NCBI GenBank assembly: GCA_963210315.1
Contig: OY723265.1
Coordinates: 434,001-498,000, forward strand
Direction: 5' to 3'
Length of the DNA: 64,000 bases
Origin: Rhynchopus euleeides
Taxonomy: Eukaryota; Euglenozoa; Diplonemea; Diplonemida; Diplonemidae
Shown here in pieces: positions 1 through 9,538 of the stretch. The number at the start of each line of letters is the position of its first letter. The stretch's first letter is position 1. The notes beneath the pieces are model-generated. The model made no database searches. It had not been told where the DNA came from and was given only the letters and a program-made list of their open reading frames with translations. The position numbers were made by a program, and so were the translations under genes.

Positions 1-116
1 CGCGCGTCGCAGGGGGTCTTGAAATAGCGAGGGCAGGCCGTGTGACATGTTGCCTGGTCTTCAGACCCGCACGCGCGTCACGATGGCTGTCCCCCCGTTT
101 GGCGAGATCAGGTGAC

Positions 117-599
117 TTACGCCACCTTCCGGAGGCCTGCGCGCATGGCGTTGAAGTCGTTTTCATCCGACACCACGTTCTTATCGGTGCGGTCGCGGTG
201 CATTCCGTTGTTGGTGAGGCGCCCGTTCTGCGGCGCCCTAGCATCCCCGCAGGCCTCGGCGGGCTTCTTGCTGCCGACAAACATCTGGTTGGACATATGG
301 GCCGCACCGGGCTCCAGCCCGGTCCTGGCCTTGGCCTCGGCAAGCCTCTGCTCGCTGGCGGGCTGGGGTGCCGTCTTCTTCTTGCCCAGGTTGGCGCGCA
401 TCGCGGCGAAGTCGTGCTCATCCGCCACCGCGTTTTTGTCGGTGCGGTCGCGGTTCATCCCGTTGTTGTTGAGGCGGTCGCCCTGCTGCTGCCGCACGTC
501 ACCCGCAGCCTGCGCCGCAGTCTTGCTCTTCACATACATCTCAGACATGGTTCCGAAAGGTGTTGTGCGTAAGGTACGATGGGCTGCAATCTGAGACAT
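117..599 (-). CDS. Unrecognised 160-aa protein made of two diverged ~57-residue repeats
   Basis: I do not recognise the family. The protein consists of two tandem repeats. Each starts with a short MSxxMxVxSK motif, has an alanine/glutamine stretch, then a conserved core NNGMxRDRTDKNxVxDExDF followed by AMRAxL. The repeats cover roughly residues 18-75 and 101-157. There is no signal peptide, membrane segment or cysteine. The duplicated basic/acidic core suggests a small structural or microtubule-associated protein, but that is only a guess. An ATG in frame at 597-599 gives 160 aa; a second ATG 17 codons later begins exactly at repeat 1 and could be the true start. GTAAGT overlaps the stop codon, so the reading frame might continue by splicing below position 112. 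Codon use with C/G-ending codons matches the other minus-strand genes. Confidence 0.6.
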   Translation of the reverse strand: MSQIAAHRTLRTTPFGTMSEMYVKSKTAAQAAGDVRQQQGDRLNNNGMNRDRTDKNAVADEHDFAAMRANLGKKKTAPQPASEQRLAEAKARTGLEPGAAHMSNQMFVGSKKPAEACGDARAPQNGRLTNNGMHRDRTDKNVVSDENDFNAMRAGLRKVA

Positions 600-1300
600 G
601 CCGGGATGCGGTGGTGAAGTGCCGTGAACACGGTAAGACTCCCGAAGATACCACAGCGCAGGCGTGAGGGGAGGGGGGTGTGGGTGGGGGAGAGCAGGAC
701 CGCTCCGACCTATAAATTACCTCTATCTACCCCCTCCCCCATCTAGCGTACATGGCACGGCCTACCCCAGGCCGTTCAGGTTGAGAGCGCAAAACCCAAC
801 CTCCCCCCCCACACACACACTCATGCCACGACGGCAACAGAAGCCTGCTGCTGCTCGGGAGGGGTGAGGAAGGGAAGGTCTCGTCGAAAGAGCATGCCCT
901 CAGGCGGTGGCACACCGCCCGACGGCTTCAGGAATACAGCAAGGGGTGAGGCAGGGTGGTGCAGTGCCACGCCTGCCTCCGAACTGACTATGCCGGGGGC
1001 AGAAGATTTTCTGGAAAAGGAAGCCCTCATCATGCAGATGAGCCCCCCCCCGCAAAGAGCATGGCCGTGAACACCGTTCAGAGAAAGAGCAGCGGCGTGG
1101 GGACGCAGCGGGTGAGGATCTGATTGCAAAGCAAGGCTGTGGGTGGGGTGTACGGTTAATTATTTCCCGGCGGAGCGACACCCCTGCTGGGTGTCGCTTA
1201 ACCCTAGCCCTCGACCCGCCTGTGATCCCCACAACGCAGACCGCAGACCGGCGCGCGGAGGCGTATCTCGCTGGAACCAAGCTTCCCTCCCACCGCGTGA
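600..1300. other. Intergenic, no gene seen
   Basis: The stretch is GC-rich with short A/C-rich and C-homopolymer tracts (for example near 806-820 and 1043-1052). Overlapping short ORFs on both strands have no recognisable domain and change composition along their length. I see nothing functional here. Confidence 0.5.
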
Positions 1301-3436
1301 TCAACCTGCTTCGCTGCTGGCTGTCACGTGGATGGCAGGCATCTCAGCATCCCACTGTTTCCCCTGCAGCTTGTTGACAAGGTTGCGCTTGCTCCGGAGC
1401 TGCTCGGCAGGCGGTTCGGACGGGGCGCAGCCGTAGACAGCGCAGTGCCCGCTGCACACGCCGTTGTACAGCTGGGTGGGGAAGGGGAATTTGTGCACGA
1501 AGGGCAGGCTGAGGCACTTCTCATCCAGGTTGAGTGCAGCACGCTTGGCAGACAGGTCCTCCTCCAGCGTCTTCTTCGTGTCGTGCATGCGGGATATCTC
1601 CAGCGTGATCTGGGAGAGCTTGCTGGTGTGCTCCTGCACAGCGAGGGTCAGGAAATCGTACTCCTTCTCCAACGCCTCGTGCACCTTGTCGTCAACATCC
1701 CTCCCGGGGATCTGGCACCGCAGCCTCAGCCGCTTGCACACGATGTCCTTCTCCGTGTTTTTATGCTCGAGCCCCGACTTCACGCAGTGCATCTGCCCCT
1801 CCAGCCTGGCCCGCTCCTCCAGCAGCGCGGATATTTTATGCTCGATATTCGACAGCACCTTCCTCCCGAGAATCGCCTTATGGCGCAGGGCTTGGTCAAC
1901 CTTCTTATTCAACGCACGCCCTTCGGTGTCGAGCGACGTCAGCACCTTCCTCCACCTCCCCCTCAGCGACAGCGCCTGCGTCACCAGATGCTTCGCCCTC
2001 TCGATTAGCAGCTGCGTTGGGGCTCGGGTCACCGGCGGGTTCGCGGGGTGTGGGCCCAGCCCCTGTATCACCTCCTTCGCACGCCCATCCAGCATCAGCT
2101 CCAGGGGAGGCTGGTCCTGCGCTGAACCCCCCATCTGCGGGTTGATTGAGGAGGACCCATCTAACACGAGGCACTGCTCGTCGATACGGAGGCCTTCAAC
2201 CTTCTCCTCCAGGTCGTCGTAGAGATCGGAGATGGTCTTGCCGAGGGACTCGAGATGTTCGTTGGACTCCTCGATGATCTGCGACACTGCGTTCGTCGCG
2301 TGGAGGTGGTGCCGGTGTTCATCAGCGAGGCAGGCCCCAGCGATATCCGATGTCCTCTCCGATTGCGGGCGGCTCTCGCGGAGACCAATCCGCATCTCCG
2401 ACCCCGCTAAAGGCCCTGACTCCACCATCGCCTTCACCTCGATGATGAACTGCCTCACCTGCCCCATAATCTCGTATTCGCTCTGAGACTTGTTTAGCGA
2501 GTCCTCCACTCTCGACTTAATCCGCTGCACATCTCTCACTTTATTCCGCAACTCCGTGTTGGTCGCAACCCGGGTCTTTTTAGAAACCTCATCGGTGTGC
2601 CGGTTCTGATTTGTGTTCTTCTTCCGCAGATCATATGTGTAGGTGATGTGCCCCTCCGCCTGTTTCGTCAGATACGTGCTGTCCTGCAGCCACGACTCCA
2701 TGGGGCGAGATGCTACCGCCACCGAAGGCTTCGTCCCGTTGTAGAAGCTGAACCCGCTCCCGTCGGTGGAGGGGTTGGTCGTTTCGATCTGGCTCCCCAC
2801 GACAGGGATCCCCCCCACCAGCCCGTCGAACCCCGACTCGCTGTCGCGCAGCCCGGTTGTGACGGACGGGACCCTCAGGCGGGAGAAGGTCACGCCAAGC
2901 GGGGCGGTGAGGCCCTGGCTTTCCCGAGGCTTCTTCAGGACGCCACCCAACCCACCCCCGCTTAACGACATGCCGGACCCAGGGATCCCGCCGAACGCCG
3001 TGTCCCCATCCCTCAACGAGGCGATGTCGCTGCCGTAGGTATCGAGATCCGGGTTACTGTAAGCCCTGTTCGTCACAGGCAGCGTGGTCAGCCTGCCTTT
3101 GCTCGCCGACTCAGGGCTCCCGAAGTAGCCATTTGCAGGGACAGTGGTCACAGGCGTCACAGCAAGCGGGTTGGCGGGTATCGTCTGCTTGGCTGCGGTG
3201 GAGGGGCGCGCTGACGGTCGGGAAGAGGGTGCGGTGGTGGCGGCGGCGGCGGTCGCCGGCAGGGGTGGCGGGGCGCCACCGCAGGGGAGCCGCTTCGGGC
3301 GCCTGGAGGAGGCTGGGCTGGAGGGTGTGAGCTTGAGCCCCCTCAGCGCCTTCTTGTCGAACGTTTCGGTGGCGCGCTGCATCGTGGATTTGAGGCGCCT
3401 GCAGGGCGGGGTGTCCACCCCGGTGTGGAACACCAT
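1301..3436 (-). CDS. Tektin-like coiled-coil protein, 711 aa, with degenerate tektin loop
   Basis: Tektins are coiled-coil filament proteins inside the doublet microtubules of cilia and flagella. The first ~260 residues are Pro/Ser/Thr/Gly-rich and disordered-looking. From about residue 270 to 640 the protein is charged coiled coil with two half-repeats, each closing with an LEExxxAKxxxLxxDExCL-like motif (LRIDEQCL in the first, LNLDEKCL in the second), as in tektins. Between helices at about 574-584 the sequence IPGRDVDDK sits where tektins carry the RPNVELCRD nonapeptide, after an RLRLRC lead. The C-terminus adds a cysteine-rich segment (four Cys in about 20 residues). I chose the ATG at 3434-3436 because upstream codons in the open frame are low-complexity; a CTTAG precedes it. 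It is a single exon. The assignment to the tektin or tektin-like (CCDC105/TEKTL1) group rests on motif layout only. Confidence 0.6.
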   Translation of the reverse strand: MVFHTGVDTPPCRRLKSTMQRATETFDKKALRGLKLTPSSPASSRRPKRLPCGGAPPPLPATAAAATTAPSSRPSARPSTAAKQTIPANPLAVTPVTTVPANGYFGSPESASKGRLTTLPVTNRAYSNPDLDTYGSDIASLRDGDTAFGGIPGSGMSLSGGGLGGVLKKPRESQGLTAPLGVTFSRLRVPSVTTGLRDSESGFDGLVGGIPVVGSQIETTNPSTDGSGFSFYNGTKPSVAVASRPMESWLQDSTYLTKQAEGHITYTYDLRKKNTNQNRHTDEVSKKTRVATNTELRNKVRDVQRIKSRVEDSLNKSQSEYEIMGQVRQFIIEVKAMVESGPLAGSEMRIGLRESRPQSERTSDIAGACLADEHRHHLHATNAVSQIIEESNEHLESLGKTISDLYDDLEEKVEGLRIDEQCLVLDGSSSINPQMGGSAQDQPPLELMLDGRAKEVIQGLGPHPANPPVTRAPTQLLIERAKHLVTQALSLRGRWRKVLTSLDTEGRALNKKVDQALRHKAILGRKVLSNIEHKISALLEERARLEGQMHCVKSGLEHKNTEKDIVCKRLRLRCQIPGRDVDDKVHEALEKEYDFLTLAVQEHTSKLSQITLEISRMHDTKKTLEEDLSAKRAALNLDEKCLSLPFVHKFPFPTQLYNGVCSGHCAVYGCAPSEPPAEQLRSKRNLVNKLQGKQWDAEMPAIHVTASSEAG

Positions 3437-4495
3437 GGTGGCGGGTGTTGGCTCAAAACGAGCACCCCCTGCCCTCGCACCCTCGTGCCCCCAGCGGGCC
3501 ACGCCTAAGGGGGTGTGTGGTGCGGTGTGGTGAACCCAACATCGGTGTGCGCAGCAGCCGGGCAAAGCAAGGAAAAAGGTAACGCAACCGCGTGAATCAA
3601 AAGATATGGGAGGGGTGGGGTGGGGTTGGGGGGGTGAGTCAGCTCATGTGCGCGAACGCTCTCTTGCCTTCTCTTTCTCTCTCACTATAATACTTCAGCA
3701 CAGCATGTCTGCTGCCGTGCTGCTGAAGCTCCAACGCAAGCGTCAGGCCAACACCGGCGGATACAGTTTCTCGTTATAGCTTCTCTCTCTCTCTCAGCAT
3801 TCTCTTGCCACCAACACATTTAGCGCGGACATACGTTTTGGCGGTGCAACACACCGCGTTGAGATCACATGAGATTGCACAGACACGCCCTACTGATCCC
3901 CACCACCCACCCACCCACCCCATCCCCAGCTGCTTCTGAATCATCTGAGACACATGCCATTCCCGAGTTTGCAAAGCTGCGATGCGACGCGGCGCAGCGC
4001 GGCTCTCAGGAGAGGCACCTCTTGCACCAGTATGGGGGGGCGCATCGCACGCCTGCGATACGCCATCTCTCGGGGGTGGGGGCAGCATAACTATGGGAAG
4101 CAGCGCGACACACAACACGCACGCACACCCCCTCTTGTGAGGGACATGCATGTACACCTCTGAAAGATGGGCACCAACACACACACAACTGCAACACAGT
4201 GGGCGATCTCAGGACCGACTGCGCCCCTCAACAGGTGGTCCACCACACACACTTAGAACTTTTGGTGTGGCAAAGGAAACCACACCGACCGCCTTGCCTT
4301 CATGATGCGATATCCACTGGGCGCATAATAACCATGAGAGAGAAAATATTTCGGAGGGGCTTCAAATCGGCAGCAGGGCCAGGCCAAGGTTTCTGACCCC
4401 AACGCACTGCATCACGTTATACACACGCCAGGCCTTGCAACTGTGTCTGTGTGATTCTGTTCCGCTTCGGGGGGTGGAGGGGGGTACTTTTTTGG
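3437..4495. other. Intergenic between tektin-like and PRMT genes
   Basis: It holds CT/GA microsatellite (about 3663-3690 and 3780-3800), C-rich tracts and short unsupported ORFs. The minus-strand promoter of the tektin-like gene and the 3' UTR of the methyltransferase must lie here, but I see no clear core motif. Confidence 0.5.
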
Positions 4496-5932
4496 TCATT
4501 CCTTTTCGGGTGTTTCAGCCGCTTTCTCGCCTGCAGCCTCGGCCTTCTGGCTCGGCTCTTCCCGACTGCTGTCGTTGGAACCCTTCTGCTGGGACCCCTT
4601 GATGTGGTCAAGCTGAAACTGCATCGTGACCAGGTTTGCCGCAAACCTGACGGTGAGCTGAATCGGAACCCCCGCCGTCACCTCAAACGGCACAGGCGTG
4701 TCGCCACGCTTCGAGTTGTCCTCAATGAGCTGCAGCCCCTGGCCCCAGTGCATGTCACGCGGGAGGTTGTCCCGCGTCTTGTCGGGGTGCGTCGACATGG
4801 GCTCAGCGCCCTCACTCTGCGCCTCCCAAGACGCCATCACGGCGTGCACCACGCCGGACTTCGTCGGCACCACCTCCAAGACATGCGTCTTCCCCTTCGC
4901 CATCTCATCCTTCTCGAAGTCGACATCCATGATGCTGACCGGGTCGGAGAGGAACGTGTGGTTGAGGGTGCTGAACCGGAACCCGAACACCTTGCTGAAC
5001 ACCAGGGACGCCGTGTCGATAAAGTGGTTGAAGGGCTCCAGGCAGAAGCCACCCCACTCCCTCGCGGAAGTGAGGCTCACGAGGTCCTCCGACATGACGA
5101 GCTGGACGAACTGCGTGGCACGCTGCGGCACGATACTCGCGTCCTTCTTCAGGAGGTTCTCACGCGCGTCAGCGATGTATGTCAAAGCACTCTCGCTCAG
5201 CAGCAGGGTGCCGAACAGCTCTGACACCAGCACGTCAGGCTTTTCGTCGAGCCCCAGGTCTTCCAGATCCATCTTGTCGCTCATGCCCTCGATGATCGTC
5301 ACCCTGTCGGAGAAGCCGTTCTTCTCGATGATCTCCCTGCTGAGGCGCACCAGATGCTTGTTCGCCTCGATGGCGATCACCTTTTTTGCCCCGAGGCTCG
5401 CCGCGATGCACGACAGGATCCCACTGCCAGCCCCGATCTCCAGGCACACAGTCTCGTTGGGCTTGATGACAGCCTGCAGCGCACTCCGGTAGTGCTCGTT
5501 CCTCGGGAAGTCGTTCAGCATCGCGAAGTGCCAGTCGTTCACCGTCGAGATGAAGTCATCGCTCTTCTCCACCAGCCTCGCCGGGACGTGGAACCCGCGC
5601 TCGAAGGAATCGCCGAACAGCGCCTCCTTCTTCTTCCCCTTCGCGGCACCCCCTGTGGGGACGAACGGGCGCTCCCCCTTATTCCGCTGCTCCTTCTGCC
5701 CCGCCTTGCCCTTCCCCTGGCTCTTCTGACTCTTCCCCTTCCCCTGCTTCCCCTTCCCCTCGTGCTGCGGGTAGTACGCCGGGCCCTGCCCGTGGTAGTG
5801 CTGCTGGTATGGGTACTGCTGCTGGTGGTGGTGGTGCCACCCGTGATACCCCCCGTCGTGCTGCGCGTACCCGCCACGCCCCTCACTGGGGTGGGGGTAG
5901 TCCTCCTTCCAGAACTGCTTCTGTGCGGGCAT
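4496..5932 (-). CDS. Protein arginine N-methyltransferase, PRMT7-like, single catalytic domain, 478 aa
   Basis: The enzyme transfers methyl groups from S-adenosylmethionine to protein arginines. Residues 1-100 are low complexity: His/Gln/Tyr-rich (about 28-50), then KGKG/QGKG-rich, a plausible RNA-binding tail. The catalytic domain starts near 130 with WHFAMLNDFPRN, typical of PRMT7/PRMT9. Motif I is EIGAGSGIL (165-173), the post-I acidic residue is E189, and the double-E loop is SELFGTLLLSE (237-247), with the two glutamates 9 residues apart as in active PRMTs. An MHW that may stand for the THW loop follows near 430, then a beta-barrel region and an Ala/Glu/Lys-rich end. Animal PRMT7 has two tandem catalytic modules; here there is one, as in the trypanosome enzyme. 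The ATG at 5930-5932 is the first one after a His-rich open frame that looks like 5' UTR. Single exon. Confidence 0.85.
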   Translation of the reverse strand: MPAQKQFWKEDYPHPSEGRGGYAQHDGGYHGWHHHHQQQYPYQQHYHGQGPAYYPQHEGKGKQGKGKSQKSQGKGKAGQKEQRNKGERPFVPTGGAAKGKKKEALFGDSFERGFHVPARLVEKSDDFISTVNDWHFAMLNDFPRNEHYRSALQAVIKPNETVCLEIGAGSGILSCIAASLGAKKVIAIEANKHLVRLSREIIEKNGFSDRVTIIEGMSDKMDLEDLGLDEKPDVLVSELFGTLLLSESALTYIADARENLLKKDASIVPQRATQFVQLVMSEDLVSLTSAREWGGFCLEPFNHFIDTASLVFSKVFGFRFSTLNHTFLSDPVSIMDVDFEKDEMAKGKTHVLEVVPTKSGVVHAVMASWEAQSEGAEPMSTHPDKTRDNLPRDMHWGQGLQLIEDNSKRGDTPVPFEVTAGVPIQLTVRFAANLVTMQFQLDHIKGSQQKGSNDSSREEPSQKAEAAGEKAAETPEKE

Positions 5933-6624
5933 GGCTGAATCAGCCACACACCAGCCTCGGCTGGTGGCCCTGTGGTGGTGGTGTGGTGTGGTGTGGCGGT
6001 GGGGATCGAGAGAGTCTGCGGGGAGGGGTGAGTAGACAAGCACTGATCGCTGAGGGTGGAAACGCATTGAAAGGCAAAGTGGTTCGCAGAGACAGACAGA
6101 GGGGGGGGGGCTGAAGATCGTTTTGCGGCACCTTTTATGAGTCCCTTGTTTTTTGAACTGACGGTGGTGGGGAGGAGGGGGGGGGGGGGGAGTAGCCCAG
6201 TTTTGGCAGTCCAAAAAAACACGCGAAAAAAAGTTTTTTTGGAGTCGTGTAGAACGCACCGAAGAGTTACCTCCACCCCCCCCCCCCCGTTACTCCGCCC
6301 CCACTGCCCCTATCTCCACACCAGACCACACCTGCGATGCGATACCCCGCTGTTACACATCGACACACATCGTCATCACACCGCTTTCATCACTGTGCGG
6401 GCGTTGATTTTTTGCCCGTCCCCCAGGTGATAATGCAAAGCGTTTTCATCAGGCTAGCCATGAAGTCAGCACCACACCCCTTAGAGAAACGGCCACTTTT
6501 CAAACAGCCTTGCATGTTCCTCGCATGCACATGCACATTCATCACCACCTTGCGTGCGCCCCAAACCCATCAGCTTCACCGCCCGTTGTACATACACGGT
6601 CACGACAACTCACCCCCCCCCCTA
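5933..6624. other. Intergenic, homopolymer-rich
   Basis: G12-G13 and C13 runs (about 6177-6190, 6276-6288) and T/A-rich patches. No gene is supported. It ends at the TA that flanks the next element. Confidence 0.5.
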
Positions 6625-7774
6625 GGGGGGGGTCACTGTTAAGGAAAAGTGGTAGACAAACGGCAATTTTTCCAACACCCCCATTCCTACCCCCGGAGAG
6701 CCTATTTTTGGGTATCTGTTGGCCGATATGTGGTGGAAAACAGGTTTTAGGCCTATTTCGGTGGTTTCTGACACCCAGGAAGGCATTTTTCGCCCATTTT
6801 AATTTTTGTCCCAGAACTTGTACCTCAGTGTAGTCGCGTGGCTTCGTCATTTTTGACCACAACCACTGGGAAGAGGTATTGTATCAAGTTCCGCATACAT
6901 ATCGTCCGGAGGTTCTTCTGGAGCTCAAGGATGGTGAATTCATCCTGGTGGAGCCCGCTCTCCTCGGCGAGATCCATCAATTCAGCACTCCGTTTCCTTC
7001 CCAGGAAGCTGCGGGTCTCGCCCTGTTTGTGGGCCCGGTATCTCCGGAACGCTCCCTGATCAGTTGTCTGGGGACGCGGTCGCTTCGCAAATGCGCGCAC
7101 ATCCTCTGCCGAGGGTACAGGAGGATTTCCCATTCCCCCCTCAGTTTCATTCACTATTCCGCTTGTTGAGCTGTGCGAGTGCAGTCACCCTTGAGTCCGT
7201 ACACTACGAAAGCGACTGATCAGCTGTACTACCATTGACGAGAGGAGACCCCCCAGCCAGTCGTGCTCCACACCTGTTTGAGGTCGATCCACACCGACCT
7301 CGGCTCACGTCAGCACGAGAGTACGAGCGCTGCAGTGGGGTATGTGTTCGCACGGGCAACCGTGCCACTCTGCACCTTCACCACGGTGTGCTTCCGGTAC
7401 AACAACCGGTACGTACCTTCCTGTGCGAGATCTGCAACCTGGCGCCGCCATCTCACAGCAGGGCTTGCACCGCTGTTCCGATCGACTCCACAGGAACTTC
7501 TCTGCAGCTTTGAAGGGTGGAACAGAGCTATTCTTGGCCCATTGCATGTTGATCGCGATGAGACCTTGCCCACGGGGGGTGGGCTAGGTACAAGTTCTGG
7601 GATGGAAAATTAGGATGGGGTCTGAGAGGGTGACAAGGCCACAGATCATGTTGTAGTGGGGGTATATCCGGGTTCCGACACATTCTGGACCGGTTTTTCA
7701 TATTTTTTTGACCCAAAAATGCCCTCCGAGGGAAAGTGGAATTTTGGGGTTTGTCCCCCCCAGTGACCCCCCCC
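6625..7774. mobile_element. TA-flanked inverted-repeat element 1 (GGGGGGGGTCACTG termini), 1150 bp
   Basis: The element starts with eight G then TCACTG (6625-6638) and ends with the exact reverse complement (7761-7774). TA lies on both sides (6623-6624 and 7775-7776), consistent with a TA target-site duplication. Subterminal sequence is also inverted but diverged: CCCGGAGAGCC...TTTTTGGGT on the left answers CCCTCGGAGGGC...TTTTTGGGT on the right, and GGTACAAGTTCTGGG faces itself near 6815 and 7590. The inner 750 bp is unlike the other elements of the family and contains a 109-codon minus-strand ORF. Terminal sequence and TA flanks match the elements at 18650-19797 and 19815-22187, so these are one family of DNA transposons, probably non-autonomous. 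Confidence 0.75.
6825..7154 (-). CDS. Hypothetical 109-aa ORF inside inverted-repeat element 1
   Basis: The ORF is charged and helix-prone, with a basic middle (FRRYRAHKQGETRSFLGRKR) and an acidic-hydrophobic C-terminal half. No transposase motif is visible. It ends at the inner edge of the element's left arm, so it may be the remnant of the element's own gene or cargo. It may also be chance. No ribosome or splice context supports it further. Confidence 0.25.
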   Translation of the reverse strand: MNETEGGMGNPPVPSAEDVRAFAKRPRPQTTDQGAFRRYRAHKQGETRSFLGRKRSAELMDLAEESGLHQDEFTILELQKNLRTICMRNLIQYLFPVVVVKNDEATRLH

Positions 7775-9326
7775 TAACCCCCCCCCCCCCCACCCCAATC
7801 ACGCACCCCCTCCCGACCCGGGCAAGGCTTAGGCTGTTAATGGTTTGACACAACTGCTGAACACCCACAGAATATACATGCATCGGGGTCACCCCCCCCC
7901 CCTCTCCCCCCTCCCCTCCCCCCCCGTTAACTTCCCATTCATAGTGACATACTGCCACAAAAAGACAGCGGTGGCAAGCCTTTGTTTCAATGGTTGCCAA
8001 CGTGTTGTTCAGCATGCCTGATGCGAACACCGCACATACCACCCTCTGAAGTGCTGTCTCGCTTTGAACCTGCTGTGCGACGCCCTGAGCCCACAAGCTC
8101 CTCGTCAGGCACGAACGGAGATCAAAAAGGGGCACCTGGGGACAAAGGGATCAGTCCTCAGCAGACGGCACCAGGGGTGTCTGTCTTTGTTTGGTTGCAC
8201 TCCACACACCCCCCACCCCTTTCCCGAGCAACAGTTCCCCAGAGGGGGGACCGTCGTAACGTTGGATATTTTTCTTCAACTGCGGAACTTGCCCCACGGC
8301 CTGTTGGGGGAGGGCGTGGGCAGCGTTCTCAACAAAAAAACAGGGTAATATTCCAGAAGAAGAGCTAGAGACAGAAGCAACTGTCGACAGGGAGGTACAA
8401 CGCATGACACACGGGGTGGTGGGTCGGAGGGACAAACTGGAAGACCTGACCAGCAGGCCTTGTCGCAACAGCAACAGAAAATAAGCATGGCTCAGAGGCG
8501 ACCCGCTTTCTCAGCTTTTATCCAGACTGGGCAGATGCGCACGGCAAACACAACTGAATTGCTGTCGGGTGCGTCGAAGGCACCCGAAACAACAATGCCG
8601 CACAATGCGCGGGTGTCAGGCAGTCACCCCATTCAGAGGACCACCCAGGCCAACCGAGGAGAGGCCATGCTGCACGACAACCTGACACGTTATCCACTTC
8701 GTTGCGTTACGTCACACCACGCAGGCGGGATACGTCCCTCGAGCCTTGAGACATCGCCAGAAGGCGGTGCTGCTGGTCCCATCATACACTGTGGGGAAGG
8801 GTCTTCACTCAGAAGTGCAGGAAAGCGAGCCGTCTCACAACAGGGGAGAAGACCGGGCACCGGGTTTACCACGGGGGGGTGGGGGTGGGTCTTTGCAGTG
8901 TTCACAGTGTTCCAGGTATTCGCGACGCTGCTGCCGAAAAAGGTGCATTTTTTTTGGCACAATTCCTCATCCTCACTTGGCTGAGAATCGCCAGGGGCAG
9001 GGCTTTCCCTAAATATTGGGTCCGGGGGGGCTGGGAACCGATTTCGGGTACAAAAAAAAACGCGCACAGTAGGGGCACTTCTCGGGGGAGCTTGCCCGGC
9101 CCCTATGCCACCTGAGCTCCTGCAAAACCTACTTTTTGGCATGTTTTGACACATCTGTCTTCAAGACAGCTCCAGAGGGGCAAAAAAAGTTCTGTTTGTC
9201 TTATTTGCCAACCGCTCCCAAGGTGCAGGAATCGAGGGAAAACGTCCGATATTCTGCATTGACTCAGGGGTCCCAGCGGGACCCCCTCCTCAAATTTCCC
9301 AAAAACCCGTTCCTTGGAACGGTTGG

Positions 9327-9380
9327 AATCCGTGCGTATCGTGGTGGGGTCATTTTGGCCATGGGGTGCTTGTTGACACC
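9327..9380 (+). repeat. Dispersed repeat L, copy 1
   Basis: Core: CCGTGCG, then ATCG, then GTGGGGTCATTTTGGCC and ATGGGGTGC. Related copies lie at 43748-43798, 44583-44615 and 47717-47770, all in the same orientation and often preceded by a TTGAATATTTG-like stretch. Confidence 0.6.
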
Positions 9381-9479
9381 CATAGCTGGCTTTCGTCACT
9401 GGGGCCCGCCTTGTCGGCTGTTTACGGTCCCTCTACCCACTAGACCTGCACGACCCCTCCGCAGCGGACAAGTCCATGT

Positions 9480-9538
9480 CACAGGGGGGTCTGGGGGGCG
9501 GAGCCCCCCAGCCGCCGGAGGCCACGGTAGTGAACATC
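9480..9538 (+). repeat. Hairpin repeat GGTCTGGGGGGC, copy 1
   Basis: A ~58-bp unit: CACAGGGGGGTCT, then the palindrome CTGGGGGGCGGAGCCCCCCAG (a 9-bp stem), then CCGCCGGAGGCCACGGTAGTG and AACATC. Four more copies lie at 16026, 16194, 44050 and 44272, all on the plus strand. Confidence 0.8.

Noticed and set aside
4451..5492. 257- and 264-codon plus-strand ORFs
   Set aside because: Antisense to the PRMT catalytic domain, whose motifs are unambiguous on the minus strand.
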